A stretch of DNA of 62,044 nt from Breoghania sp. (GTDB lineage Bacteria > Pseudomonadota > Alphaproteobacteria > Rhizobiales > Stappiaceae). The stretch lies in the NCBI RefSeq assembly GCF_030066895.1, contig NZ_JASJAV010000018.1, positions 1 to 62,044 of the forward strand, written 5' to 3'. The notes under the pieces were generated by a model. The model saw only the letters and a list, made by a program, of their open reading frames with translations, was not told the DNA's origin and searched no databases. This document shows positions 1-10,183 of the stretch, piece after piece (within the stretch, counting starts at the first letter, position 1; each line of letters begins with the position of its first letter). The position numbers and the translations under genes were made by a program.

Positions 1-373
1 TCGAAGATCGACTTCGGGAACGGGTTCGGCTTCTGGAACAGCATGCCGACGCTGGCGCGCAGCTCCACGACGTCGATCTTGGGATCGTAGATATCGGCGT
101 TCTGAAGCGTGATGTTGCCGGTTACGCGGCAGCCTTCGATCGTGTCGTTTATGCGGTTGAGGTAGCGCAGGAAGATCGACTTGCCGCAACCCGAGAGACC
201 GATCAGCACGGTGACTTGATTGGGTGCGCACGTCGAGATCGACGCCGAAGAGGGCCTGCTTCTCACCGTAATACTTAATAGACGCAAACGTCGCGGCCGC
301 GCATCATCACCGACGCGGTGTCTGCGGACGGCGCCGCGACCGCCTCGACCGTCATTTCCATTGCATCGCTCAT
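1..373 (-). pseudogene. pstB: Phosphate ABC transporter ATPase PstB, N-terminal part, frameshifted
   Basis: ATPase of the high-affinity phosphate importer, last gene seen of a leftward phoR-pstS-pstC-pstA-pstB series; it runs off the left edge. The start is the ATG at 371-373 ([12 protein letters not shown]). The reading passes [13 protein letters not shown] and then shifts near 210-220, where a run of three C replaces the expected two; in the other frame it resumes as [13 protein letters not shown] and continues with the PstB-type [13 protein letters not shown]. The Walker A reads GLSGCGKSI where the family has GPSGCGKST, so two normally invariant residues are also changed. phoU and phoB would be expected further left, outside the window. 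Either a pseudogene or a sequence error; the family call is secure. Confidence 0.85.
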
Positions 374-463
374 ACTTCAAATCCTTTCAGCGTTTTCCCG
401 TACCCGTCGTCTCCCCGCTCGAATACGGGCTCGCAATTCGATCTGCGTGACTTTCGGTACCAC

Positions 464-1815
464 CTACCAGCGGCGCTCGAACCTGCACCGCAGGATAATC
501 GCGGTGATGTTCATGACAGCAAGGAACATCAGCAGAATGATGATGGCGCCCGACGTGCGCTCGACAAAGGCGCGCTCGGCCTCGTTCGCCCACATGTAGA
601 TCTGCACGGGCAGCGCGGTGGCCGGATCCATTGGCGTTGCCGGGAAGTTGGCGACGAAGGCGACCATGCCGATCAGCAGCAGCGGCGCGGTCTCGCCCAG
701 AACCTGCGCCAGGCCGATGATCGTGCAGGTCAAGATACCGGGGGCTGCCAGCGGCAGCACGTGGTGGAAGACCGTCTGCATCTTGGAGGCGCCAATGCCG
801 AGCGCCGCAGAGCGGATCGACGGCGGCACCACCTTCAGCGCCGTGCGGATGGAGATGACGATGGTCGGCAGGGTCATCAAGGTCAGCACCAGACCGCCGA
901 CGAGCGAGGCGGAACGCGGAAGCCCCGCAAAGCTGATGAAGACGGCAAGCCCCCAGCAGGCAGAAGACGATCGAGGGCACGGCGGCCAGATTGTTGATGT
1001 TGACCTCGATGAGGTCCGTCCAGCAGTTCTTCGGCGCGAATTCCTCCAGGTAGATGGAGGCCGCGACGCCGATCGGCAGGGCCAGCGCCAGAACGATCAG
1101 CATCATGTACATGGAGCCGATCATCGCCACGCCCATACCCGCCGTCTCCGGACGCGAGGATGCGCTGTTGACGAAGATGCCGGTTGTTGAAGCGCTTGGC
1201 CAGAGTACCGTCCTCGGCGAGCTGGTTCATCCAGGCAACCTAACGGTCGTTCACCTTGCGGCGCGACTGATCCACGGAGAGATCGATCTGGCCCTTGAAG
1301 GCGGAGTCCACGTCGGCAGTCGCCAGAACCCAGATGGTCTGTGTCTTACCGATGATCGACAGGTCGCCCATCACCATGTCACGCAGCTGGGTGCGCACGC
1401 TGTTGGAGATCATACCGGAGAGATTGCACAGCACGGACCGGTCGGACTCGTCGACGCCGAGCTTCTTGGCAAGCGCGTCGCGGGCCAGCACCGGATAGTT
1501 GACCATCAGCAGCGAACGGCTGTTGCTTGCGGCCTTGCCGTTCGGATCGATCACCGACTTTGCGAAAGTGATGTCGAGCTGGATCTCAGTCTGCCGGAAG
1601 GCGGTATAGCCCTTGGAGACGACCAAGAAGAGCAACATCGCGAGGAACACCAGTCCGAGCAGCACGGCAATCAGACCGTAGGCCTTGAACCGGCGCTCGG
1701 CGGCATAGCGGCGCTTGATGCCGATATCGCGCCAGACCCGCGGCTCGGACCCGGACGCGGCAGGCGCCGGGGTCGAAGCCCTGGGAGCAGATCCGCTCGC
1801 GGTCATATCCGTCAT
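464..1815 (-). pseudogene. pstA: Phosphate ABC transporter permease PstA, one stop and two frameshifts
   Basis: Inner-membrane permease partner of PstC. It starts with ATG at 1815, overlapping the end of pstC by 4 bp (translational coupling). The N-terminal part has a long soluble segment typical of alphaproteobacterial PstA and reaches RRKVNDR, where TAG at 1240-1242 replaces a codon that is usually Gln. A frameshift near 1180 leads into SASSRPETAG and the membrane segment with YLEEFAPKN; another near 945 leads into LVGGLVLTLMTLPTIV. The ABC-permease EAA loop is readable (ALGIGASKMQTVFHHVLP) and the end is RCRFERRW. All parts of the protein are present but in three frames, so as written no transporter could be made. 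Confidence 0.88.
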
Positions 1816-3299
1816 TCGTACTGCTCCCGATACTTGCGCACGATGTAGAGGGCGTAAACGTTCAAGCCCAGCGTGATGAAGAACAGCGTCAGACCGAGCG
1901 CGGAGGCGACCAGGGGCTGAGGCGAGTTGAATTCGAGGTCGCCGGTGAGCTGGTTGACGATCTTCACCGTCACCGTCGTCATCGGCTCGAAGGGATTGAT
2001 GGTGAGGCGGGCGGCGACGCCGGCGGCCAGCACCACGATCATGGTTTCGCCGATGGCGCGAGAGGCGGTGAGAAGCAGCGCGCCGACGATGCCCGGCAGG
2101 GCGGCGGGGAGGAGCACCTTGCGCATCATCTCCAAGCGCGTCGCCCCCAGCCCCAGCGACCCGTCGCGCATAGCGCGCGGCACCGCGGTGATGATGTCAT
2201 CCGACAGCGAGGAGATGAAGGGGATGAGCATGATCCCCATGACGAGACCGGCGGTCAGCACGCTCTGCGCCTGGATGAAGCCCGTCGCGTTGCCGGTCAC
2301 GATGCCGTCGATATCGGCGGAGAGATCGCGCAGGAACGGGCCGATCGTCACCAGGGCGAAGAAGCCGTAGACGATGGTCGGGATACCGGCGAGCACCTCG
2401 ATAAGCGGCTTGGCCACGGAGCAGAATTTCGAGCCCACATATTCCGCCAGATAGGTGGCGGCGAAGAGCCCGATGGGCACCGCGAAGAGCATCGCCACGA
2501 AGGCGATGTAGACGGTGCCGGCGAGAAGCGGGATCAGGCCGAACTGGCCGTCGCTCGAGGTGGAACCGACAGTGGCGGCAAAGCGCGGGTCCCAGACCGT
2601 GCCGAAGAAGAATTCCATCGGCGGCACGGAGCGGAAGAACTGGATGGTCTCCGACAGCATCGACAGGATGATGCCGACGGTGGTCAGGATGGCGATGGCC
2701 GAAGCGCCGATCAGCGCGACCAGAATGGCGCGCTCTACCGAATGGCGCGCCCGCACCTGCGGCCGGATGTGCCAGACCGCGAACAACAGCCCCAGAACCA
2801 CCAGCCCGAGAGCGCAGGCCGTCATCAGATTGTGGGAGGTATCACTCCACTCGTTCAGCTGGATCGCGCTGTCGATCATGTAGTCTTCGCCGTTTCCGGC
2901 GAGCGCGACGCCCTTTTCCGCCAGCATCGGCCACAGCGCGGAGAAGCCGACCTTGACGCGGGTCATCTCCTGATCGTCGAGATGGCGAAGGCCGCGGGTG
3001 ATGGATTCCACCATGCCCATGGCAAGACCCTGGGTCGTTTCGATCTCCGACTTGACGTGGGCGGGGAAGATCTCGCGCACCGCCTCGTCGACGAGGATCG
3101 GGCTGGCGGCAAGCCAGACGGCGAGCAGAATGAGGGAGGAAACGATTGTCCACAGAAGCGCGAAGGAGCCGTAGTAGCCTTCACGCGAGTGCAGCTTCTC
3201 GCCGCTTGCAGCGGCACGCCTCTTCGCGGTGGTGCGGCCGAGAATGTAGGCCGCAACGGCCAGGACCAGAACGATCGACAATATGGTCGTGGTACTCAT
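1812..3299 (-). CDS. pstC: Phosphate ABC transporter permease PstC
   Basis: Permease of the Pst phosphate importer, 495 aa and uninterrupted. I chose ATG at 3297-3299 (MSTTTILSIVLVLA) because the longer upstream reading overlaps pstS. After the first membrane helix there is a large periplasmic-type insertion (about residues 60-160), as in other alphaproteobacterial PstC, then the core helices with the EAA-type cytoplasmic loop LGLGATRLEMMRKVLLPAALP. The C-terminus IVRKYREQYE overlaps pstA. It is striking that this gene and pstS are intact while pstA, pstB and phoR on either side are broken. Confidence 0.93.
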   Translation of the reverse strand: MSTTTILSIVLVLAVAAYILGRTTAKRRAAASGEKLHSREGYYGSFALLWTIVSSLILLAVWLAASPILVDEAVREIFPAHVKSEIETTQGLAMGMVESITRGLRHLDDQEMTRVKVGFSALWPMLAEKGVALAGNGEDYMIDSAIQLNEWSDTSHNLMTACALGLVVLGLLFAVWHIRPQVRARHSVERAILVALIGASAIAILTTVGIILSMLSETIQFFRSVPPMEFFFGTVWDPRFAATVGSTSSDGQFGLIPLLAGTVYIAFVAMLFAVPIGLFAATYLAEYVGSKFCSVAKPLIEVLAGIPTIVYGFFALVTIGPFLRDLSADIDGIVTGNATGFIQAQSVLTAGLVMGIMLIPFISSLSDDIITAVPRAMRDGSLGLGATRLEMMRKVLLPAALPGIVGALLLTASRAIGETMIVVLAAGVAARLTINPFEPMTTVTVKIVNQLTGDLEFNSPQPLVASALGLTLFFITLGLNVYALYIVRKYREQYE

Positions 3300-3405
3300 C
3301 TGTGTCCCACTTGAACCGCAATCGGAGGGAAGCGTGTCGGCGCAAGCGCCAGGCACGAAGATGAGGGCGCGGCACCAATGCGCCGCGCCCCCTTTGGAGA
3401 AGACT

Positions 3406-4449
3406 TTAGAGAGTCTTGCCCGATTCGAAATCCTTGCGCACCGCGTCACGCTCGGCGTCCGGCGCCAGGACGAGGCCGTAGTTGGCGAGCGGGCTGTCCG
3501 GGCCGATCATCTGATCCGAGGTGAAGAACTCGACATATTCCTTCAGGCCCGGGATCACGCCGAGGTGCGCCTTCTTGACGTAGAACTGCAGCGGACGGGA
3601 AACCGGGTACTCGCCCTTGGCGATGGATTCCACCGTCGGCGTCACGCCGCTCATGGTGGCAACCTTAAGCTTGCCGGCGTTGTTCTCGTAGAAGGACAGG
3701 CCGAAGACGCCGATGCCCTGCTTGTTGGCGTCGATGCGCGCCAGGGTCTCGGTGTAGTCGCCGTCGATGTCGACCGCGGCGCCGTCCTTGCGAACAGCCA
3801 TGCAGTCCTCGCCGGCGGCCTTCTTATCCATGCCGGAAGCGATGCGGGCTTCCAGATCGCCAGCGGCTTCACAGCCGGCTTCCAGAACCTTCTCTTCGAA
3901 GACTTCACGGGTGCCGTGCTTCTCGCCCGGGATGTAGGCGGAGATGTTCCAGGCCGGGAAGGCCGGGTTCACGTCTTTCCAGGTCTTGTTGGGGTTGTCG
4001 ACGAGCTTGTCGTCGACGACGACCTTGGCGGCGAGCGCCTTGTACAGGTCGATCGGCTCAAAGGCGAAGTCCGGGCCGTTGATGTCGGAAGCGAAGACGA
4101 TTCCGTCGTAGCCGATACGGATTTCCTGGATCTCGGAAAGATCGTTGGATTTGCAGGCCTCAACTTCCTTGGCCTTGATGCGGCGCGAAGCATTGGCGAT
4201 GTCGATGGTGTTCTCGCCAACGCCCTTGCAGAATTCCTTCAGGCCGGCAGAAGAATCGCCGGAATCAACAACCGGGGTCGGGAAATCCGGGAAGTTCTCG
4301 GCGACGATCTTGGCGTAGGGAAGGACGGTCGAAGAATCGGCGATCTGAACCTGATCACGGGCCTGCGCGCCGGTGGCGGCAATCATGAGTGCGCCGGCGG
4401 CGACGCTAGCAAGACGGATGGAATTCACGGGTTTTCTCCATGGTTTCAC
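3406..4449 (-). CDS. pstS: Periplasmic phosphate-binding protein PstS
   Basis: Phosphate-binding lipid-free periplasmic component of the Pst importer, 347 aa. Residues 1-30 form a classical Sec signal peptide with cleavage expected after GAQA. The mature protein contains the phosphate-binding segments ADSSTVLPYA (about 37-46), SGDSSAGLKEFC (about 63-74) and DIANASRRI, as in the PstS family. The ATG at 4447-4449 is followed within about 110 bp downstream of the stop by pstC. Regulation by PhoB is suggested by tandem PHO boxes at 4873-4912. No lesion is visible. Confidence 0.94.
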   Translation of the reverse strand: MKPWRKPVNSIRLASVAAGALMIAATGAQARDQVQIADSSTVLPYAKIVAENFPDFPTPVVDSGDSSAGLKEFCKGVGENTIDIANASRRIKAKEVEACKSNDLSEIQEIRIGYDGIVFASDINGPDFAFEPIDLYKALAAKVVVDDKLVDNPNKTWKDVNPAFPAWNISAYIPGEKHGTREVFEEKVLEAGCEAAGDLEARIASGMDKKAAGEDCMAVRKDGAAVDIDGDYTETLARIDANKQGIGVFGLSFYENNAGKLKVATMSGVTPTVESIAKGEYPVSRPLQFYVKKAHLGVIPGLKEYVEFFTSDQMIGPDSPLANYGLVLAPDAERDAVRKDFESGKTL

Positions 4450-5118
4450 GTCAATGAGAATGCGTTCTCTATGTCAGGAGGCCTGATCTCAAACGGTCTG
4501 GCGCCGCTTTGCGCCGGACCCCGTGTTTCAAGGGCATCTCGTGTCTGGGCCTGGCCCTGAGCCCGGTCTAAGCTCTCGCCTCGGCGGCCTGTTATTAGGA
4601 AGACGATGTAACGCTGTGATAACACCACTTAGAACTTGATAATATTAACCTTTCCGCTGTTCGACTCGAATGCGGGATCGGTTCCCTCATTATTCGGGTG
4701 CGGGACAACTGACTGAACAGGGTGGGTCACCATCATCGGTTGTTTTCGTCACCTGACATCTTCCGGATGAATGCTGGAACTCGTTCGAACCGGGACTCAA
4801 CATCCCCCATCCGCGCCACGTAGTGTTCCTCATGGCTTCTCTGCGGATGCGCAACGAACCTAGTCACGCTGTATGTGACTCATATGACACTTCTGTATCA
4901 GTTATATGACACTTCAAACTATTGATTTTATTATAGTTCTCTTATGCGCATAACATTACGCAGCGCGAGATACCGGGGTTTTTGACAAGAAAATGCCCAG
5001 CAGGCAGGCAGAGCCTGCCCACGAATCCGGACGGGGCGTTTTTGAAGACTGCGGGAAGTACCGAGGCGGTGGCGCGCATATGCGTGCACAGGTCCACTCA
5101 AAGACTCGGGAGGAGCCT
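4450..5118. other. Intergenic region phoR-pstS with a long pstS leader
   Basis: No convincing gene lies here. The region holds the two PHO boxes at 4873-4912 and about 420 bp of sequence between them and the pstS start, so a PhoB-driven transcript would have an unusually long leader. Bases 4470-4580 have coding-like composition but only a short unsupported reading frame. Confidence 0.6.
4873..4912 (-). promoter_or_regulatory. Two tandem PHO boxes (PhoB sites) for pstSCAB
   Basis: Read on the minus strand there are two adjacent 18-mers, GTGTCATATAACTGATAC (4912-4895) and GTGTCATATGAGTCACAT (4890-4873), 22 bp apart start to start. The known PHO box is CTGTCAT-N4-CTGTCAY. The first site matches 6/7 and 5/7 in its two half-sites, the second 6/7 and about 4/7. 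Ten bases downstream lies TAGGTT, a possible -10. Spacing and orientation fit activation of pstS; binding itself is inferred. Confidence 0.65.
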
Positions 5119-6512
5119 CTAGTCGACCAAGGTCTGATCCTCTGCCGCCGCCCCTTCAAGAGCGGGAGCGTCGGCGGCGCGAATGCAGACCGTGAAGGTT
5201 GCCCCCTGCCTCAGCCCGCTGCTCACCTCCAGGCGGGCGCGGTGGCGGATATGCTTGACGATGGCAAGGCCGAGGCCGGTGCCCTTCATCTGGCGGCTGG
5301 CGGTGGCATCGACCCGGTAGAAGCGTTAGGTCAGGCGCGGCAGGTGCTCGGCGGGAATGCCCTCGCCCCAATCGCGAACGGACAGGCGCCATTCGCCGCC
5401 CGCCTTGCCGGTCGGCCCGCGCTCGCCGGAAATCAGCACGCGCTCCCACGACGCACCGTATTTGAGCGCGTTCTCCACCAGGTTGCTCATGACCTGCACG
5501 AGTTCGTCACGCTCGCCCACCACGACCATCGGATCATCGAGCAGATCAGTTTCGAGCGAGACACCGAGTTCGCGCGCCAGCGGGGTCAGCACATCCACCA
5601 CGTTCTGCACCACGTCCGCCAGTTCCACGCGCGCATCCGGACGCACGTGCACCTTCAGCTCAATCCGCGACAGGGACAGGAGATCGTCGATGAGACGGCC
5701 CATGCACCCGGCCTGTTCGAGCATGATCGCCAGGAAGCGGTCGCGGGCGGTCGGATCGTCACGCGCCGCCCCCTGAAGCGTCTCCACGAAACCGGTCAAG
5801 GAGGCGAGCGGCGTACGCAATTCGTGGCTGGCATTGGCGACGAAATCGGCGCGCATGCGCTCCAGCCGGTGCTGTTCCGTCAGGTCCTGCACCGAGACAA
5901 GAACAAAGTCCGGCCTCAGGCTCCCGCTCTTGCGGCTGGAGGGCAACCGGACGGGGGTGATATAGGCTTCGAACCAGGATTCGGGCGGGACCTTCTACGC
6001 CCAGGAAATTCGTTCCGCCGGACCACCGCCGGTCACCCGGTCGAGCGCTTCCAGCAATGCGGGCGAGCGCAGGCCGAAGGAGAGCGGATCGCCCGGTTTG
6101 ACGGACGGGAAATGACCGGCCGCCACCGTGTTCACGTATCGGGTGACGCCGCGCCGATCGATGATGAAACAGGGCTGGACCAGGGCATCGACGGCAACCT
6201 TCATGCCGGTGTCGGGCCAGGCCAGGCGGCGGCGCCTGCATTCTTGCGGTTGGCGGAAAGGATCGGCGCACGGCGCTGCGGCAGGGCCGCGCACAGGATG
6301 ACGACGACCACGAAGGCGGCAACCACGTGCCAGGCGGGGACCTGATGGATGCGCACGGCGACGGCGAGCATGACGGCGATCGCCGCGAGCAGCCAGCGCA
6401 GGGACGCCAGACGGCGCATCGGCGTCATGCCGGTCGACTCAAACATCCGATCGGGGTGCAGTTCGGGACCCGGGCCGGATTCCTCCGGTGCTATGCGTTT
6501 GGGATCGTTCAT
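5119..6512 (-). pseudogene. phoR: Phosphate-sensing histidine kinase PhoR, two stops and a frameshift
   Basis: Sensor kinase of the PhoR-PhoB phosphate-starvation system. From ATG at 6512 (MNDPKRIAPEES) come two membrane helices (about residues 38-53 and 61-76) and then a frameshift near 6212-6225. A PAS-like segment (FIIDRRGVTRYVN) is interrupted by TAG at 5995-5997. The kinase core is readable: H-box VANASHELRTPLASL, N-box NLVENALKYG, then TAA at 5326-5328 between RLT and RFYRVD, where the family has Glu (GAA to TAA), and finally the G-box GTGLGLAIVKHI. The true end is TAG at 5119. The neighbours pstS-pstB and the PHO boxes support the assignment to PhoR. Confidence 0.88.
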
Positions 6513-6757
6513 CGTCGAACAGCTTTAACGTTTTTTCCGCCGATAGCCACCGGCTCGACGCCTAATACAAGGAACAAAAAGGCGCAACAGCGGCCGGTAA
6601 CGGGCCTTTCCACCGGGATGCAGGTCTTCCCGAACGGGCTTTTTAGCGCATGAAGGGTGCTGATAGCATATCAGTGATGACAATCGCACGACACCGTGCG
6701 CACCCTGTCGTCGCATCGTGCCAGTGCGGTGGAGCAAACGGGAAAGGCAATGTCACC

Positions 6758-7600
6758 ATGACCGATTTCGACCTTGAAAACCCTGTCCTGCCGAAGGCGA
6801 TCCGGCATGCGGCGATGACGTCGGGCGGCTATTCCTATCCCAACAAGATCAAGCGCAAGGCCTATGAGGAATCGCTGCACCGGCTTCAGATCTAACTGAT
6901 CAAGGCGCAGCGCGCGGTGCATGCGGACGGACGGCAGATTGTCGTGATCTTCGAGGGACGCGACGCCGCGGGCAAGGGCGGCACCATCTTCGCCTTCCGG
7001 CAGAACATGAACCCGCGCTACGCCCGAATCGTCGCCCTGTCCCAGCCTAGCAACACGGAGGCCGGACAATGGTATTTCCAGCGCTACGTGTCGCAACTGC
7101 CGACGGCGGGCGAAATCGTGCTGTTCGACCGCTCCTGGCACAACCGCGCCGTGGTCGAGCGCGTCAACAGGTTCTGCACGCGTTAGGAAAGCGAGGAATT
7201 TCTGGACGAGTTTCCCTGCTTCGAGCAGATGCTGGTCGACGACGGGCTGCTCCTGTTCAAGATCTGGCTCAATATCGGCCGGAAAATGCAGATGAAGCGC
7301 TTCCACGACCGACGTCACGATCCGCTCAAGATCTGGAAACTGTCGCCCATCGACGTTGCGGCGCTCAAGAAGTGGGACGACTACACCATCGCCCGCGACT
7401 GAATGTTCGCCCGCTCCCACACCGCGGGAACGCCGTGGGCGATCATTCGCGCCAACGACAAGCACCGCGCCCGGCTCAATGCCATCCGCCACGTGCTGAC
7501 CCATATCGATTACAAGGGCAAGAACTGGGAGGCGATCGGCCCGATCGATCCACTCATTCTGAGCACCAATCCCGAGTTCCTAAACGGGCAGGACGAATAG
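6758..7600 (+). pseudogene. ppk2: Polyphosphate kinase 2 (PPK2), three in-frame stops
   Basis: PPK2 uses polyphosphate to phosphorylate nucleotides (or the reverse). The 280-codon frame from ATG at 6758 (MTDFDLENPVLP) is never shifted, yet contains TAA at 6893-6895 (after LHRLQI, where Glu is usual), TAG at 7184-7186 and TGA at 7400-7402 (before MFARSHT). Family motifs are present: Walker [38 protein letters not shown] and WDDYT. The usual WYNRAG reads WHNRAV. Three point-mutation stops and no indel suggest an old knockout or local sequence damage. It converges on the LysR gene to the right. Confidence 0.88.
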
Positions 7601-7643
7601 CGGAAGGCATCGAAAGCCTCGCGCAAACCGCGCGAGGTCGAGT

Positions 7644-8537
7644 TCAGCGGGCGCGCCCGTTCGACACCGGATCCACCAGTTCCCGCGCGATCGACAGGAA
7701 GGCGGAAATGGAGCGGCGGCGGAAGTGCAGGTCCAGGCAGAACACGTCCTCGCGCACATAGTCCGGGATTTCGAAGACCGGCACGTAGACGACGTCATCC
7801 GCCTTCACGGAGGTGCCCTCGAACATGACGCCAACGCCGATGCGGGCGGCCACCGTCATAAGCATCGCCTCGCGCGTTTCACCGCCAGCACCGGTTCGAT
7901 CGAGACGTCATGCGTAACCATGGCCTTCTGGAAGGCGTGGTGGCTGCATGAATCCGCCACGCGGAACACCATCCGCTCGTTCTCCAGCTCGGAAAGGTGA
8001 ACCTGATCGCGCGTGCTGAAGGGTTGAGAGGCGGGAACGAGCGTGGTCAGACGGTGACGGCGAAAGGGAACGGTCAGGAAGCGCTCGCCGTCCTGAGAGT
8101 TCGTCATGACGGCGACATCGGCCTTGCGTTCGTCGATCGCCTGGATCACCGCCTCGTCCTCGCCATAGCGCGGTGACACGCACGCCGGGATAGCAGCGGG
8201 TGAAGACGGCGAGGATGTCCACCATGGCGGGCGCAGCGTTGGAGATCACCCGCAACTCGCCCTTTTCCAGCCCGTGCTGGGTGGTTAGGATCTCTTCGGC
8301 ATCGCGCTCGACATCGTCCACCCACTCGGTGGTCGCAAAGAGCGCCAGGGCCAGCTCGGTCGAAATCAGCTTCTTGAAGCTGCGCTCGAAAAGGCGGACG
8401 TCGTAGATCTCTTCAATGGCCTTGATCTGGGCCGTGACGGCGGGCTGGGAAACGCCCAGTTCCCGCGCGGCGGCTGTAAAACTTCCTTCACGCACCACAG
8501 CATTGAACGTGCGGATCTGCGCATGTGTGAGTGGCAT
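7644..8537 (-). pseudogene. LysR-family transcriptional regulator, two frameshifts
   Basis: From ATG at 8537 the N-terminal winged HTH is clear: FNAVVREGSFTAAARELGVS followed by QPAVTAQIKAIEE. A frameshift near 8170 moves the effector-binding domain to a second frame (RYGEDEAVIQAIDERKADVAV) and a 1-bp loss near 7879 moves the end to a third (EAMLMTVAARIGVGVMFEG). The protein ends at TGA 7644. The start resembles regulators linked to aminoethylphosphonate genes, but none of those genes is nearby, so the target is unknown. Confidence 0.82.
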
Positions 8538-9101
8538 GTTATCGGTTCCGAACGGTTCGTTGTTTGTTTATGTGTTCAAGATGTTCGGTCGGCACGCCAC
8601 CAACCATTCTCCTCCGACCGAAGCCGAGTCTCTCGTTTATATATTTCGCATATTAATTTTCTTGACAAAATGATTCCTCGCAAACAGCTCACGACCGATA
8701 CGTTGTTACGGCAATTTTCCGTGGATAGGCCGTTTCAAGATTCGAACAACACTCCCCCGCAGCCCGGTCACCCCATGATGCCCCAATTCTGAAATTTAAC
8801 AAATCTTGCATTGGCAATGTATCCGAGGATTCCGTTGACGGGAAGGGCAACGAAGGCTTTCGGTTGCTTATTTTACGTTGCGTTGAGTTCCGGATTTATC
8901 TTGTCGTAAAGACAGTAAGACAGTCCGCTTCGTCTGCATGATATGCGAGAGCACGGCGGGACACTTGGAACCAGCGACGGCGCGACGTTGGCAATGGCGG
9001 GTCGGTCATCACGAGAGTGGCCAGTGGCCGGCAACAGTGGCATATGTCTCCATTTGTCCCTCGCAGCGCCGCGCATGCGGTTGTCAGCCAAGAGGTGTTT
9101 C
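8538..9101. other. Intergenic region between the divergent LysR and corA genes
   Basis: I see no gene here. The part near 8630-8670 is AT-rich and could carry the LysR promoter. The only useful signal is AGAGGT at 9091-9096, which places the corA start. Confidence 0.5.
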
Positions 9102-10073
9102 GTGATCTCGGTCTATGTGCCCGGCCCATCCGGACTTGTCGCCCTCGATCCTGCGGTGGATCTGCTGCCGGAAAACGCCGTGTGGATAGACCTGAACCGA
9201 CCGACCCAGGCGGAGGAAGCCGCGGTCGAGGCGTTTTTCGAAATCGACGTGCCGACCCATGAGGAACGGGTGGAGATCTAAACGTCGAGCCGGCTTTACG
9301 AGGAAGACGGTGCCCTGATCATGTCGGCGACGATCCTGTGCGGCATTCAGATGGACAAGCCCGACACGACAGTCGCGACCTTCATTCTCAAGGGCGGGTG
9401 ACTCGTTTCCGTGCGCTACGACGATCCGGTCACCTTCGCGATTGCCCGCCAACGCACCGTGAAGGGCGGCAGCTCCGTACATCACGGCAAGGACGTGATG
9501 ATCGTCATGCTAGATGCCATCGTCGACCGGATCGCCAACGTTCTGAAACTGACGGGGGCGGAGACCGACCGGCTGTCGCGCGACATCTTCGATACCCAGA
9601 CGCCCGACGAGCCGGTGCGCGACTACGACAGGATCATCCGCTCGCTCGGAAAGCTCGGCACGATGCTGTCGAAGATCCATGAAAGTCTGGTGAGCCTGTC
9701 CCGGCTCTTCCAGTTTGTCGGCACGCGCGACAAGAAGCTGGCATTTTCGGCCGCGGAAAAGACGCAGGTGAAATCGCTCACCCGGGATGCCCGCTCGCTC
9801 TACGAATTCGCCGCCTCGCTGGACAACAAGGTGGGCTTCCTGCTGGAAGCGACACTCGGGCTAGTCAACCTGCAGCAGAACCAGACCATCAAGATCTTCT
9901 CGGTTCTTGCGGTCATTTTCCTGCCGCCGACGCTGATCGCCTCTCTCTAGGGCATGAACTTCGCGGTAATGCCGGAACTGCACTGGGCGTGGGGGTATCC
10001 GCTCGCCGTCCTTGCCATGATTGCCTCCACGCTCGGCACCTGGGGACTATTTCGCTGGAAACGCTGGCTCTGA
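9102..10073 (+). pseudogene. corA: CorA magnesium/cobalt transporter, three in-frame stops
   Basis: Divalent-cation channel of the CorA family, 323 codons from GTG at 9102 (VISVYVPGPSG), placed by AGAGGT five bases upstream. The frame is continuous but holds TAA at 9279-9281 (family Glu after HEERVEI), TGA at 9399-9401 (after FILKGG, usually Arg) and TAG at 9948-9950 (usually Tyr, directly before the GMN signature GMNF). The long soluble domain, the first pore helix (FSVLAVIFLPPTLIASL) and the second (AVLAMIASTLGTWGLF) are all recognisable. As in ppk2, all three stop codons occur and no indel is needed to read the protein. Confidence 0.88.
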
Positions 10074-10183
10074 ATTCAAACAGAGACTAGACAGCCCCGC
10101 CTCCCTTGTCTTTATTTCCTAAAATTACATGACAAATTGCGCTGGAGAAGATCCGGCGCGTGTGGCTTTACGGGAGTAATGCC

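Noticed and set aside
4993..6345. Long plus-strand reading frame of 450 codons
   Set aside because: It lies antisense to phoR and has low-complexity Arg/His/Gly composition with no domain; it is a GC-rich shadow, as are many similar frames.
7644..8537. LysR gene as a phosphonate-catabolism regulator
   Set aside because: Only the N-terminus is reminiscent, and no phosphonate genes are nearby.
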